Source of the DNA: Emiliania huxleyi CCMP1516 | Taxonomy: Eukaryota; Haptophyta; Isochrysidales; Noelaerhabdaceae | DNA: 62,507 bases | Reading direction: 5' to 3' | NCBI RefSeq assembly: GCF_000372725.1 | Contig: NW_005200298.1 | Location: forward strand, 20,971-83,477 | In this document: positions 10,810-21,099 of the stretch, piece by piece | Layout: the number at the start of each line of letters is the position of its first letter | Numbering within the stretch: position 1 is the first letter of the stretch | Notes under the pieces: generated by a model | What the model was told of the DNA's origin: nothing | Databases searched by the model: none | The model's input: only the letters and a program-made list of their open reading frames with translations | Translations under genes and position numbers: made by a program

Positions 10810-12058
10810 GGTCTCCATGCCGCGCTGGCGTTCGTGCCCAAGCACTAGCTGAGGTATCCATATGCCTCGCGCGAGTAATTCGGCACAGGCGAGCAGGTCA
10901 AACAAATAAACAACCCTTTTCCTGGCAAGCTAGGATTATAACTTAAGATGTTCACGCCCCCCCACAAACTCAATAACAAATCAACAAGCTAGCCAAGAAC
11001 TTGCGACAACCTGCGAGCGCCGCCTGCGCGCCTTTTCCAGCACCCAGGCCTATGCGATGGGGCCTTTACCATCCACCAAACGCATGCTCCATGCATGAGA
11101 GCGAGAGGCTGGGGGAGTGAATGCAGACGACACCTTGCCTTCAACAACAACAGCGGAGGTTGCCAAGACCGGTACTCCGAATCCATTGGCGCGTATTGGC
11201 GGCACCGTGATACATCACTGACTGTATTTAATTAATGGCTATCTATGCAAGCAAATAAGCGTCCATCATCACCACGTTTGTTTTCGTCTATTTGAGCCTA
11301 ACTAAGCTACGAGCCATATTCGAGACTTAGTCTGCAACTATGAGGGCAGCTGCTAGCAATCCTCGGATCTTGGGTACGATTGTGAGCGCCGCCGCTCATA
11401 GTCCTACAAGATGTAGGATTGCGAGCGCTACTGCTCGCAATCGGAGGCATGTTGCTAGGATTGCGAGCAGTGCTGCTCGCAATCCTAGACTTTGCTCGGA
11501 TTGCGAGCGCGCTGGTAGTAGTCGTAGGCGTCACCAGTCACCTTGGGAGCGGAGCTGCTCTTAGTCCTAGAAGATGTAGGATTGCGAGCGTGGGTGCTAG
11601 CAATCGCACAGAGATGCTACGATTGCGAGGAGTGCTGCTCACAATCCTTCGACTTCTAGGATTGAGAGCGAGGCTGCTCTCAATCCTTCCGGTCTAGAAA
11701 AGAAGGTTCACCAACACAGTCCGACCAACGACTGGGACACCAACGCGGTATGGGTGGACGCAGGACGGGCGATGACGGTCACACAGGAGCGACACACAGA
11801 ACCACAAGACAAGACACTCAGCCAACGGGGCGGCTGCCACACATCCTGAGCGAACTTCCCTAGTCACCCGCGGCCGGACTCCATCCGGCACGCGTCGCTC
11901 AGAGCTGCGTCCCCTGCTCGCCACCCCGACGCCCAAGGCGCCCGAGCGAACGACAGGCGGCACGCGAAGACTGATTGCAGACGTACGTACGCAAAAGAAT
12001 TCAACGCTTGGGGCCCCCGCCCAGCGTCGCCTCCCTACGATATGCGCGGTGTACATAC
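10810..12058. other. Non-coding interval holding a hairpin minisatellite
   Basis: Contains a relatively AT-rich stretch (10900-10990 and 11210-11300) followed by the hairpin array at 11378-11696. No gene seen. Confidence 0.5.
11378..11696. repeat. Tandem array of about 40-bp hairpin units
   Basis: Eight units start at 11378, 11417, 11459, 11499, about 11545, 11580, 11621 and 11660, spaced about 39-42 bp apart. Most begin GATTGCGAGC and contain the near-complement GCTCGCAATC 8-10 bases later, followed by a CTAG-like joint. Each unit can therefore fold into a 7-10 bp stem. A partial unit precedes 11378. The arms vary together in several units (for example GATTGAGAGC with GCTCTCAATC). Confidence 0.85.
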
Positions 12059-13173
12059 ATGAGTTCCGAACCCCCACGAGTCGCGCTGAGCGTCATCCTC
12101 CCGGTGTACAATGCGATGCCGTGGCTGACGGTCGCGCTCCGGGACATGCTCAAGCAGCAGCTTCCTGGCGGTGCGAGCCTCGAGGTCCTCGCAGCCTTTG
12201 ACGGCGGTGACGACGGCTCGCTCGGCTTCCTCCTCGCCCTCGCCAACGAGCTCGGCGCGCGCGCGACCGACGAGCTCTCCACCGCTGGCGGCGCCGCGCC
12301 CGCCTCGAACCCCGCGCTGCTGCAGCCGCTGCGAGCGCCCGAGACGGAGGACCACCCGTCGTTCGACGCGGCGCAGCCGGGAGTGGACCAGCGGCCGCTG
12401 AGCGCGGCTGAGGTCGCCGCCGCGAGCCGCCCCGAGCACCGGCTGCGCGTGCTGCGCTACCGCGACGGTGCCAACCGCGGGCAAGGCGCCGCCATGTCGC
12501 TCGCGCTGGCGCATGCCCGCGCGCCTCTCCTCGCGCAGATGGAGTCGGACGACGAGCGGCGGCCGGCGGACGCGTTCGCGCGGATGCTGGCCGCGCTGCA
12601 GGCCCAGCCTACGTGGGATGCCGTCAGCTGCCAGGCAGAGCTGGTTGGGTGGCCGAGGCCGGGCATGGAGCAGTACGTCGCGTGGCAAGGCCCCCGAGAT
12701 GCGGATACAGACTGCTTGTATGCCGACTAGCATTCGAGAGGCCAACTCGACCGTGCTCCGCCTCAGTCCCTGTACTCGCAGCCCTTCCATCCACGCGGTG
12801 CCCTGACGACACGGCACCGTACCTTGTTGCACCGTCCCTTCTTCTCCGACCTGCGAGTGAACCGCCGGGGCGGGCGCTTGCGGCGCCGCTGCGACCTGAC
12901 CTTGGGTCGTGCGGTCATGACGCAGGCAAAACTCTCTCCTCTCGCCCGAGCAGATGGCGGCGGGGCGGTTCGTCGAGATCCCGGCGCTCCACCAGACGGG
13001 CACCACCTCGTTGACCCGAGATGACCCGAGGTTCACCGAGGTTCACCGAGATTAGGCGCTCCACCAGACGGCAATCTTCCGGCGCGAGGCCGTCGAGGAG
13101 GTGCTCGCCACTGCGCCTATTCTCGGGCAATCTCGGGCAATCTCGGGTAATCTCGGTGGTTCCCGTCGAAAAA
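12059..13173 (+). CDS. GT2 glycosyltransferase, copy 1 (cut by assembly gap)
   Basis: Near-identical to the first part of the complete copy starting at 18372; the homology runs from 12029 to the N-gap at 13174. It encodes the same N-terminal GT-A segment (VALSVILPVYNAMPWL) and the MESDD metal-binding motif, with the same first two introns and the start of the third. The remaining exons are lost in or beyond the gap. Differences from copy 2 are few and mostly single bases. It may be a real duplicate or an unmerged allele. Confidence 0.75.
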
Positions 13174-13430
13174 NNNNNNNNNNNNNNNNNNNNNNNNNNN
13201 NNNNNNNNNNNNNNNNNNNNNNNNNNNNNNNNNNNNNNNNNNNNNNNNNNNNNNNNNNNNNNNNNNNNNNNNNCCCCCCCCCCCTTTTTAAAAAAGGACA
13301 AAAGGCCCCCCGGCGAAGAGGGAAATTTCGGAAATACCCCCCCCCCCCCCCCCCCCGGGGGCCCGGGGGACCCGTTTCCCCCCCCCCCCCCCCGCCCCCC
13401 GCCCCCCCGCCCCGCCCCCGCCAGGTTGGA
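13174..13430. other. Assembly gap (100 N) and low-quality sequence
   Basis: Ns at 13174-13273, followed to about 13430 by runs of C, A, T and G that look like poor base calls. Coding predictions crossing it should not be trusted. Confidence 0.9.
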
Positions 13431-13805
13431 GGAGGCGGCGGGGATGAAGGTGACCCTTGTTTTCTTTCTATCCGCTCTGACAGCTCTGAACGCAAAAAAA
13501 CGTTTGCGATTGCCAAGACTTACTTTGGCGCCGAAATCAGGCACGTACCCTCCCCCGACATATCCATTATGGCTATACCACCCGCGACTGGAGGGCGGAG
13601 CACTCGGAGGCGAGCCGCAGCGCGCGGCACTCGCCCTCGACCGAGGAGAGGACGATGTCGACCGCTGAGCCGAGCTCGAGCATTGAGACCGGGTGCGGGT
13701 GCTTCACAGCAACACACAGAAAGAGAAAAAGACGACGGCGAATTCCACCAGGGGCCCTTCCCGCCGAGAAGAGAGGGCTCAGCACCCGCAACCCCGCCCG
13801 TTTGC

Positions 13806-16031
13806 ATGCCCGGCCGAACGAAGGCTGGCTCGGCCGCCTCCCAGCGCGGGCACGCTTCATCGGCGGCTACTGCCGCGCCGCTCGCGCTGCCGAAAAGGAT
13901 CGAGGCGGCGGCGGAGAACGGCAAGGTTGGCGTGGTGCAGACGTGGCTCACCGGGGACGGGCGGGTTGACGCGACGTGCGTGAATCGCGGTGTGAGTGGC
14001 CGTACGCTCCTGCTGATCGCCGCCGCCCACGGACACAAGCAGCTGGTCGAACTGCTGCTGAAGCGCGGCGCGGAGGCGGACGCGCGCGATGGCCGCGACT
14101 GCACGGCGCTGATGGCCGCCGCCCGCTGGGGCTACGAGCAGGTGGCCGAGATGCTGCTGCGGCACGGCGCAGGGATCAACCTGCAGGACCGCAAGCACGG
14201 CGTCACCGCGCTGATGCTCGCCGCCGGCAGCGGCTACGAGCAGGTGGTCGAGATGATGCTGCGGCACGGCGTGGAGGTCAATCTGCAGGACCGCAAGCTC
14301 GGCGTCACCGCGCTGATGGCCGTCGCCGCCAAGGGCCACGAGCGTGTGGCCGAGCTGCTGCTTCAGCACGGCGCGGAGATCAACCTGCAGGCCAACAACG
14401 GCTGCACCGCGCTGATGCTCGCCGCCAGCAGCAACCATCCCGCCGTCGTGCTTCGCTTGCTGCGCACAGGCGCGGACATGACGCTGTGCACTGCGGAGGG
14501 CAAGACGGCGCTGCAGATCGCCAACGAGAAGGGCCACGGCGAGTGCGTCGAGGCTTTCAGGACGTATCTCGGGGAGGTGGCGGCAGCTCGGAGCAAGGCG
14601 GCGGCGGTCGAGGCGGGTGGCGCGGGGACGAGAGGCGCACCCGCAGGCGAGGCGGCGGCGGGCGCCAGTGCCGTGGCCTCTGCTTTGATCGGCGAGGGCG
14701 GCGCAGAGGCCGAGCCGAGCGGCGGGGCGGTGCCAAAGGAGGTTGTGCTTGCGGCTGAGCGAGGCGACGGATTTCCGGTGCTGGCGTGGCTCGACGGCGG
14801 CGGGCGGGTCGAAGCGACGTTCGAGTACGCCTTTGGTTGCGGCTCTCGTGCGAGCGGCATGACGCTGCTGATGGTCGCAATGACTTGTGGCCACGCGGGG
14901 CTGGCCGAGGCGCTTCTGCGGCGCGGTGCGGATGTCTCGTTGCAGACCAGATGCGGTGGCAGCACCGCGCTGTGCCTCGCCGCCGCGAACGGCCACGAGA
15001 ACTTGGTCGAGCTGGCACTGCGGCACGGCGCAGAGGTCAATCAGAGAAGCCGCTCGACCGGCGGCACTGCGCTGATGCAGGCCGCCGCGAAAGGCCGCGA
15101 GCGGGTGGTCGACACGCTGATCCGGCTTGGCGCAGAGATCGACATGCAGGCCATCAAGGGCGACACCGCACTGATGGCCGCCGCGCACTACGGCCATCCC
15201 GCCATGGTGCTTCGCTTGCTGCGGGCGGGCGCAGGCATGAAGCTGTGCAATAGCAGCGGCAAGACCGCGCTGCAATGTGCCAAGGCGAAGGGCCACGCCG
15301 AGTGCGTGCGCGCCCTCGAGGAGCATGCGGCGGCCAAGGTGGCGGCCGAGAAGGCGGCGAAAGAGGCGGTGTGGGCTGCGGGCGCGGGGGAGAGGGAGGC
15401 GCAGAGGGCGGCGGAGGAGAAGGAGGCGGCGCGGCACGCCGAGGAGCTGCTGGCGGAGGTCGAGGCGGAGAAGCGCGCCAAGGGCAAGAAGGGCAAGAAG
15501 AAGAAGAAGAAGAAGGGCGGCGGGAGCGGCGGCGCTGGGCCGTCACAGGAGTCTGACGCGCCGGCAGAGGCAGCCGCAGCCAAGCCCGCGCCGTTGGACA
15601 GGGAGGGGCTGCTCAAGCTTCTCGCGGAGCTCCACGAGGACAGGATCCGGTTCGGCATCACGCCGGAGACGTCGGTCGAGGGGTTGGCGGAGGCGCTGGG
15701 AGAGGCGGCGGGCGAGGCGAGCGAGGAGGAGGGCGACGAGGAGACGGCGGAGGCGGCCGAGGAGGAGGGTGGGGAGGAGGAGGGCGAGGGGGGGGGCGAG
15801 GAGGCGGCCGAGGAGGGCGAGGAGGCGGCAGTGGAGGCGGCAGCGGAGGCGCGCCGGCAGGCTGCGGTGGAGGCTGCGGCCGTGGCAGCGGCAGAAGAGG
15901 AGGAGGATGCCGCAGCGGAGGAGGAGGCGGAGGAGGCGGCAGTAGCGGCGGCAGAGGTGGCGCTCGCCGCAGCCAAGGCGAGGCGCGCGTCAGGTGCCGC
16001 TGCGAGGGCCAGGGCGCGGGAGGCGGCCTAG
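13806..16031 (+). CDS. Ankyrin-repeat protein with two repeat clusters and a charged C-terminus
   Basis: Open frame of 741 residues from the ATG at 13806; an earlier in-frame start exists near 13569 but adds only Arg/Pro-rich sequence. There are two clusters of ankyrin repeats (about residues 60-260 and 340-500), with units like GRTLLLIAAAHGHKQLVELL and TALMAAARWGYEQVAEMLL. A Lys-rich stretch follows near 555-570 (KKGKKGKKKKKKK), then a long Glu/Ala-rich tail probably forming a helix or coiled coil. Ankyrin repeats bind proteins; no catalytic domain is seen. The two clusters resemble each other and suggest internal duplication. The Glu/Ala tail has strong GCG/GAG codon bias. Confidence 0.8.
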   Translation: MPGRTKAGSAASQRGHASSAATAAPLALPKRIEAAAENGKVGVVQTWLTGDGRVDATCVNRGVSGRTLLLIAAAHGHKQLVELLLKRGAEADARDGRDCTALMAAARWGYEQVAEMLLRHGAGINLQDRKHGVTALMLAAGSGYEQVVEMMLRHGVEVNLQDRKLGVTALMAVAAKGHERVAELLLQHGAEINLQANNGCTALMLAASSNHPAVVLRLLRTGADMTLCTAEGKTALQIANEKGHGECVEAFRTYLGEVAAARSKAAAVEAGGAGTRGAPAGEAAAGASAVASALIGEGGAEAEPSGGAVPKEVVLAAERGDGFPVLAWLDGGGRVEATFEYAFGCGSRASGMTLLMVAMTCGHAGLAEALLRRGADVSLQTRCGGSTALCLAAANGHENLVELALRHGAEVNQRSRSTGGTALMQAAAKGRERVVDTLIRLGAEIDMQAIKGDTALMAAAHYGHPAMVLRLLRAGAGMKLCNSSGKTALQCAKAKGHAECVRALEEHAAAKVAAEKAAKEAVWAAGAGEREAQRAAEEKEAARHAEELLAEVEAEKRAKGKKGKKKKKKKGGGSGGAGPSQESDAPAEAAAAKPAPLDREGLLKLLAELHEDRIRFGITPETSVEGLAEALGEAAGEASEEEGDEETAEAAEEEGGEEEGEGGGEEAAEEGEEAAVEAAAEARRQAAVEAAAVAAAEEEEDAAAEEEAEEAAVAAAEVALAAAKARRASGAAARARAREAA

Positions 16032-17905
16032 CCCGCGCGCAAGGACAGCTGGCGCAGTGGCAGCCATGGGGAAGGGTCTCTCTTACTGTGGGGCGCGTCC
16101 TCTTGTGAGCGATCGTGGCTGTGGGCCCCGCGCCGCGGGCGCGCGTGCGGTCCCTCGAGGTCCCGCCGGGAGCTGCTCACACAGCCGTACGTGGGGTGGG
16201 CGGTGGCGCATTTGAGGTGGGGGAGGGGCTGGGGGCGGGGCGGAGAGACGCAGCGCTGCTCGGGCGTGACTCGAGCTCGAGGCGCGGGACGGCCGCGCTG
16301 CGGGAACTGTACTGTCCCGCACTGGCGGGATCGTGGGGGGACAGTGCGCCACAAGACTCTTGTCGGCGTGTTGTGTTGCACTGACTGTCGGGGGTGTGTG
16401 TGATTTGACCCCCGCCCGTGGCTTTCTTTTTTCTGTTTCTGAGGGGGGTGGAGGTGCGCGCGGGTCGCGTCCGCGGGGATGTGTCGCTTGCCAGACTACG
16501 TTCCGCCACATGAAAGAGATTCGAGCGGCTAGTCGCGAGGTTGCTAATGTACACCTACACGCGGCTCTCACGGACTTTGTTAAAGAGGGGGGTGCTGTAC
16601 GGCGCCGCCTTCACGTGTTCGTCGCACACCCTCGACGCATGCCTTGATGGCACATGTTCGCGATTCGGCGGGAGAGCGAGGCCTGATCTGGTTGGAGCAA
16701 CTGGAGGTGAAGGCTGAAGCAGGGGGTCGCGCCGTTGTGCCGCCATTCTACAGCCGGCCGCCCCGCTCCGGAAGAAAGGCGCAAGGCCGGCGGGTGGCAC
16801 AACACCCTGAAATGTGAAAATCTCTCTCTCGGGTCTCGGGCGGGGCTCTGTTTCTCCGAGGGAGGGCTGAGTCTGCCGCAGCCTAGACCTGTCCCTGCCT
16901 CGCTCGACCTGCCAAACGCCGAAACGGAAACAAAGACATCTACGAAAGTAGACAGACGGCCCTACCACGCGTGTACATACAAGCCAAGACTGAGAGACCT
17001 GCCTCCAACCTGTCGAATCTGCGGGGCGGCGCGCACAGACAGAAAGCCGAGACGTGGATGGTATCATACTCGAGTAGTATCAATCTCCTCAGTTTGTTTC
17101 CGAAGAGCGCTTTTCTGGCCGGATACCCTCGTCCGAACAAAAGATCGTGTACGTCTGCACCGACACGTGCGCCTGGGTGATCCACAGCTGCCGTGCATGA
17201 GAGAGAGCGCCGTTGAGTGAGGCGGAAATCGGCGTCACCGGAGGCACAGGAGCCTCGCACGCCCGACCGTGACGAGAGCGAACCGACGCTGGCAGGTCAA
17301 GCAGCGTCGGTTCGCTACCAGCTCCGGATGGGTACGCGTACGTACGACGCGCAAGCCAAAAGAATTCAACGCGGTGCCATGGCGGATAAGTGCCTCCCTA
17401 CAAACAATTTGAACGTGTGGGCGGCAGCTGTCTGTTTACAGGCGCTGGCCGCCCGCGCGCGCGCCGGACCGGCTCCGGCACGTCCGGCGCTGGGCGGCGC
17501 GCGTCCACACTGCGCGTCGCGCAAAAGGCGAGCGCTCGCCGCCGCTACGGCGGCGGCGGCGGCCGACGGCCGACGGCCGACGGCCGACGGCCGACGGCCG
17601 ACGGCAGACGGCAGACGGCATACGGCCTAGGGCTCGGCTGGGCGCGCACGCGCACGCGCGCGCGTCGCGCGCCACGCGTCGCTCCGCGAGGGCGCGCGCC
17701 AACCGCGATTCGAACCGGGGCCAAAAGGCGCCTGGAGCGACCGCGGTCCGGTCGCGCCACCGCGGCTGCGGGGCTGATAGAGCAGGCCGGCTGCGGCTCC
17801 TGATGTACCTCCGCTTTTGGGTGGCGGTCGCGCGCTGCCGACGGCGCTCGCCGGCGCTACGGCGCTCGCGGCGCGCTCGTGGCGTTCAGGGCGGCTCGCA
17901 CACGC

Positions 17906-17964
<59 letters not shown>

Positions 17965-18371
17965 CACAGACACACAGCCCCTTCCCCTCCCCCCTCAAGG
18001 GCGAGGACACGCACAGGCCGCACCTCTAGTGAGGCCCGCATAGTATGTGGGAGACTCGTGCCGCCGCCCCTGCCACCCCTGTGTCAGTGTGCCTGTGGTA
18101 GGAGAGACTGCCAGCGACAAGCTGGAGGCAGGTCGCTAGACTGAGATGAGACCGCCAGTGGATGTGGGAGTCCACCGCGCACCGCGCTGCGAGCCTGTCG
18201 TGTCCCGTGTCAGGAGCAGGAGAGCCCCACCTGTCCCCCTGATCGTCCTTCCAAAATCCTGCTCGTGCCTCGTGCAGGTGGGGACCCTGTCCTCGTCCCA
18301 TCCCTCGTTTGGCGTGTCTGTTTTCTTTCTTTCTTTCTTTCTGCCTCCCTACAATATGCGGGTGTACACAT
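16032..18371. other. Long intergenic interval with simple repeats
   Basis: No convincing gene on either strand. It holds a CGGCCGA tandem run (about 17560-17620), a CA-repeat (about 17898-17962) and a TTTC microsatellite (18322-18342). A short segment at 17340-17405 resembles the region 5' of GT2 copy 1 (AAAAGAATTCAACGC followed by GCCTCCCTAC). Confidence 0.5.
17898..17962. repeat. CA dinucleotide microsatellite
   Basis: Almost pure (CA)n over about 65 bases. Confidence 0.95.
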
Positions 18372-20509
18372 ATGAGTTCCGAACCCACACGAGTCGCGCT
18401 GAGCGTCATCCTCCCGGTGTACAATGCGATGCCGTGGCTGACGGTCGCGCTTCGGGACATGCTCAAGCAGCAGCTTCCTGGCGGTGCGAGCCTCGAGGTC
18501 CTCGCAGCCTTTGACGGCGGCGACGACGGCTCGCTCGGCTTCCTCCTCGCCCTCGCCAACGAGCTCGGCGCGCGCGCGACCGACGAGCTCTCCACCGCTG
18601 GCGGCGCCGCGCCCGCCTCGAACCCCGCGCTGCTGCAGCCGCTGCGAGCGCCCGAGACGGAGGACCACCCGTCGTTCGACGCGGCGCAGCCGGGAGTGGA
18701 CCAGCGGCCGCTGAGCGCGGCTGAGGTCGCCGCCGCGAGCCGCCCCGAGCACCGGCTGCGCGTGCTGCGCTACCGCGACGGTGCCAACCGCGGGCAAGGC
18801 GCCGCCATGTCGCTCGCGCTGGCGCATGCCCGCGCGCCTCTCCTCGCGCAGATGGAGTCGGACGACGAGCGGCGGCCGGCGGACGCGTTCGCGCGGATGC
18901 TGGCCGCGCTGCAGGCCCAGCCTACGTGGGATGCCGTCAGCTGCCAGGCAGAGCTGGTTGGGTGGCCGAGGCCGGGCATGGAGCAGTACGTCGCGTGGCA
19001 AGGCCCCCGAGATGCGGATACAGACTGCTTGTATGCCGACTAGCATTCGAGAGGCCAACTCGACCGTGCTCCGCCTCAGTCCCTGTACTCGCAGCCCTTC
19101 CATCCACGCGGTGCCCTGACGACACGGCACCGTACCTTGTTGCACCGTCCCTTCTTCTCCGACCTGCGAGTGAACCGCCGGGGCGGGCGCTTGCGGCGCC
19201 GCTGCGACCCTGACCTTGGGTCGTGCGGTCATGACGCAGGCAAAACTCTCTCCTCTCGCCCGAGCAGATGGCGGCGGGGCGGTTCGTCGAGATCCCGGCG
19301 CTCCACCAGACGGGCACCACCTCGTTGACCCGAGATGACCCGAGGTTCACCGAGGTTCACCGAGATTAGGCGCTCCACCAGACGGCAATCTTCCGGCGCG
19401 AGGCCGTCGAGGAGGTGCTCGCCACTGCGCCTACTCTCGGGCAATCTCGGGTGATCTCGGGTAATCTCGGTGGTGCCCGTCGAAAAAGGTGCTCGCCACG
19501 TCGGGCGGCCGATACCGCGACGGCCCACGCCGGCATTGGGAGGCGCCCGCCGCCGCCGCCGCCGCCGCCGGCAGCGGCGGCAGCGGCGGCGGAGGCGGAG
19601 GCGGAGGCGGCGGCGGAGGCGGCGGCGGCGGCGGCGGAGGCGGAGTGCGAGGAGCTGAGGTGGTGGGCAGCGCAGCTTCGCCGCCGCCGGCGGCAGTGTT
19701 GGCAGCGGCAGCGGTGGCGGTGGCGGCGCCGTCGGCGGCGGCGGCGGGCGAGGCGGCGGGCGAGGCGGCGGGCGAGGCGGCGGGCGAGGCGGCGGGCGAG
19801 GCGGCGGGCGACGAGCTCGACACGCCGGTGGACTTGTGGTGGTGGCTGGCTTTCTTCCACTGCGGCAAGCGCTGTGGCGCGCTCGATCGGGGCCACGGGC
19901 TGGACACGCCCAGGCCCACGTCCGTCACGCGTTCATGGTGTGACAGGCAAGCTCGGCGGCGATCCGCTCTTCGGCTGGCGGCAGCACCCGCGGCAGCACA
20001 CGCGCACGCACGGCCGCCTCTCGCTCGACAGTTTGCGGCGCGTCAAGGCGCACTTTGTGATGCGCGGCCCGGGGGCGGGCGCGACGCAGCTGCAGGTGCG
20101 GCCCACCGGCCACCCTTCGCCTTGCACTTGAAATGCCGCGCGGCTCCTGCACTGCCCGACGGAAGATGTTTGGGGGGACAGCGCGTGGCCGTTTCCCCTC
20201 GCCTGTGGGCAAGCGAGTGACCCACACCCTGCCCCACCCCAGGTGTGGTCCACCGGACACACCCTCGGCGCTTGGGAGAAGGAGCTTCGCGCCGCCGGCG
20301 CGTCGGACGTGCTGGCGGTGTCCTGGAAGCCAGGCGCACCGCCGCCCGAGGGGTGGCGCCGGCTCACCAAGCGCAAGGCGGCCGCCGAGGAGCCCGGCGG
20401 ACGGCACGGCGTCGTGCGCCTCTTTGCCTTTGGCAAGGAGAAGGCGCGGGAGAAGGTGCGGACGTCGGTGCGCGACTGGGACGCGCAGCTAGACTGGTTC
20501 GTGGCGTGA
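18372..20509 (+). CDS. GT2-family glycosyltransferase, complete copy (B3GNTL1-like)
   Basis: Six exons, 18372-18997, 19240-19297, 19370-19414, 19489-19876, 19947-20095 and 20243-20509, join in frame to 510 residues. The N-terminus VALSVILPVYNAMPWL is the nucleotide-sugar-binding strand of GT-A folds. MESDD (residues 161-165) is the DxD-like metal site. Later blocks (SLLSPEQMAAGRFVEIPALH, LWWWLAFFHCGKRCG, GWRQHPRQHTRTHGRLS) resemble the glycosyltransferase now known to act on queuosine in tRNA (B3GNTL1/QTGAL); this is from recall, not a search. A Gly/Ala-rich low-complexity insert lies in exon 4. All five introns carry a duplicated sequence at donor and downstream exon. Donors are GC, GC, GT, GC and GT. 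Confidence 0.8.
19298..19369 (+). mobile_element. 72-bp introner-like intron with CCGAG tandem units
   Basis: GC-AG intron 2 of GT2 copy 2. GGCGCTCCACCAGACGG (17 bases) occurs at the donor end (19297-19313) and again at the acceptor/exon junction (19369-19385). The body is made of CCCGAGAT and TTCACCGAGG units. The same intron is in GT2 copy 1. Confidence 0.65.
19415..19488 (+). mobile_element. 74-bp introner-like intron, CTCGG units in opposite orientation
   Basis: GT-AG intron 3 of GT2 copy 2. GGTGCTCGCCAC is duplicated at both ends. The body ATCTCGGG repeats; its reverse complement resembles the body of the intron at 19298-19369, including GGGCACCACC. The two look like one element family inserted in opposite orientations. 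Confidence 0.6.
20096..20242 (+). mobile_element. Introner-like intron, family sharing AATGCCG...GGCTCCTG
   Basis: GT-AG intron 5 of GT2 copy 2, 147 bases. A 21-base block around the donor (20093-20113) matches the acceptor/exon junction (20240-20260) at 18 positions. The body contains CTTGCACTTGAAATGCCG, closely related to intron sequence at 40390-40512 and, on the minus strand, 30412-30532. Confidence 0.6.
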
Positions 20510-21099
20510 GCTGACCCATTGATCGGATTGAGTCGTCTTTGGTATCATTTTGACACCTTTGCTGAGCTGCGCGGCAAGAAGGCGCGCGCGGACTGGCGCG
20601 TGGCGGACAGCGCGACGACCCACCCTCGACACCTCGGCCAAACCTCGGCGAATCTCGCGCGAGAAGGCGGCCACCAATAGGGGGTAGACAGCGCCGATTT
20701 CTCGCGCAATCCAGGCGCAATCGCTTGACTCTGAAAAGCTCGCCGATCCCTGCGGTGAGCGCTGTGGTCGCCGCAGACTGGCTCCGTCCTCCGACTTGAC
20801 GGGCGCAATGGAGACGTGATGCCTCCATTGTGAGGCCTTGACGACGTCGTGGTGGGCGCACTGCCTGGAGAGCCTGCGGTGTGCGCCGCCGCGCCGCCGC
20901 CCGCCATATAGCATACCCCACTCAGCCCCGCCCCCACTGGGGGCGGGGCCCTTCAAGGGCCTGACTCCAGTGGTTGTAAAATTCTTTTCCTGTGCGCGCC
21001 AGTCCCGTGCCCAGTGTCGTGCTAGAGAGTGCACTTGGAGCACTTGGAGTGCAGTCATTAGCCGCACCGGCCCAGGACCGGGGAGCTAGACGCGCTTCT
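20510..21099. other. Non-coding; duplicated flank of an RCC1 copy
   Basis: From about 20878 onward the sequence recurs at about 24117-24555 as the 5' flank of the second RCC1 copy. AAAATTCTTTTC occurs at 20978-20989. No coding segment seen. Confidence 0.5.
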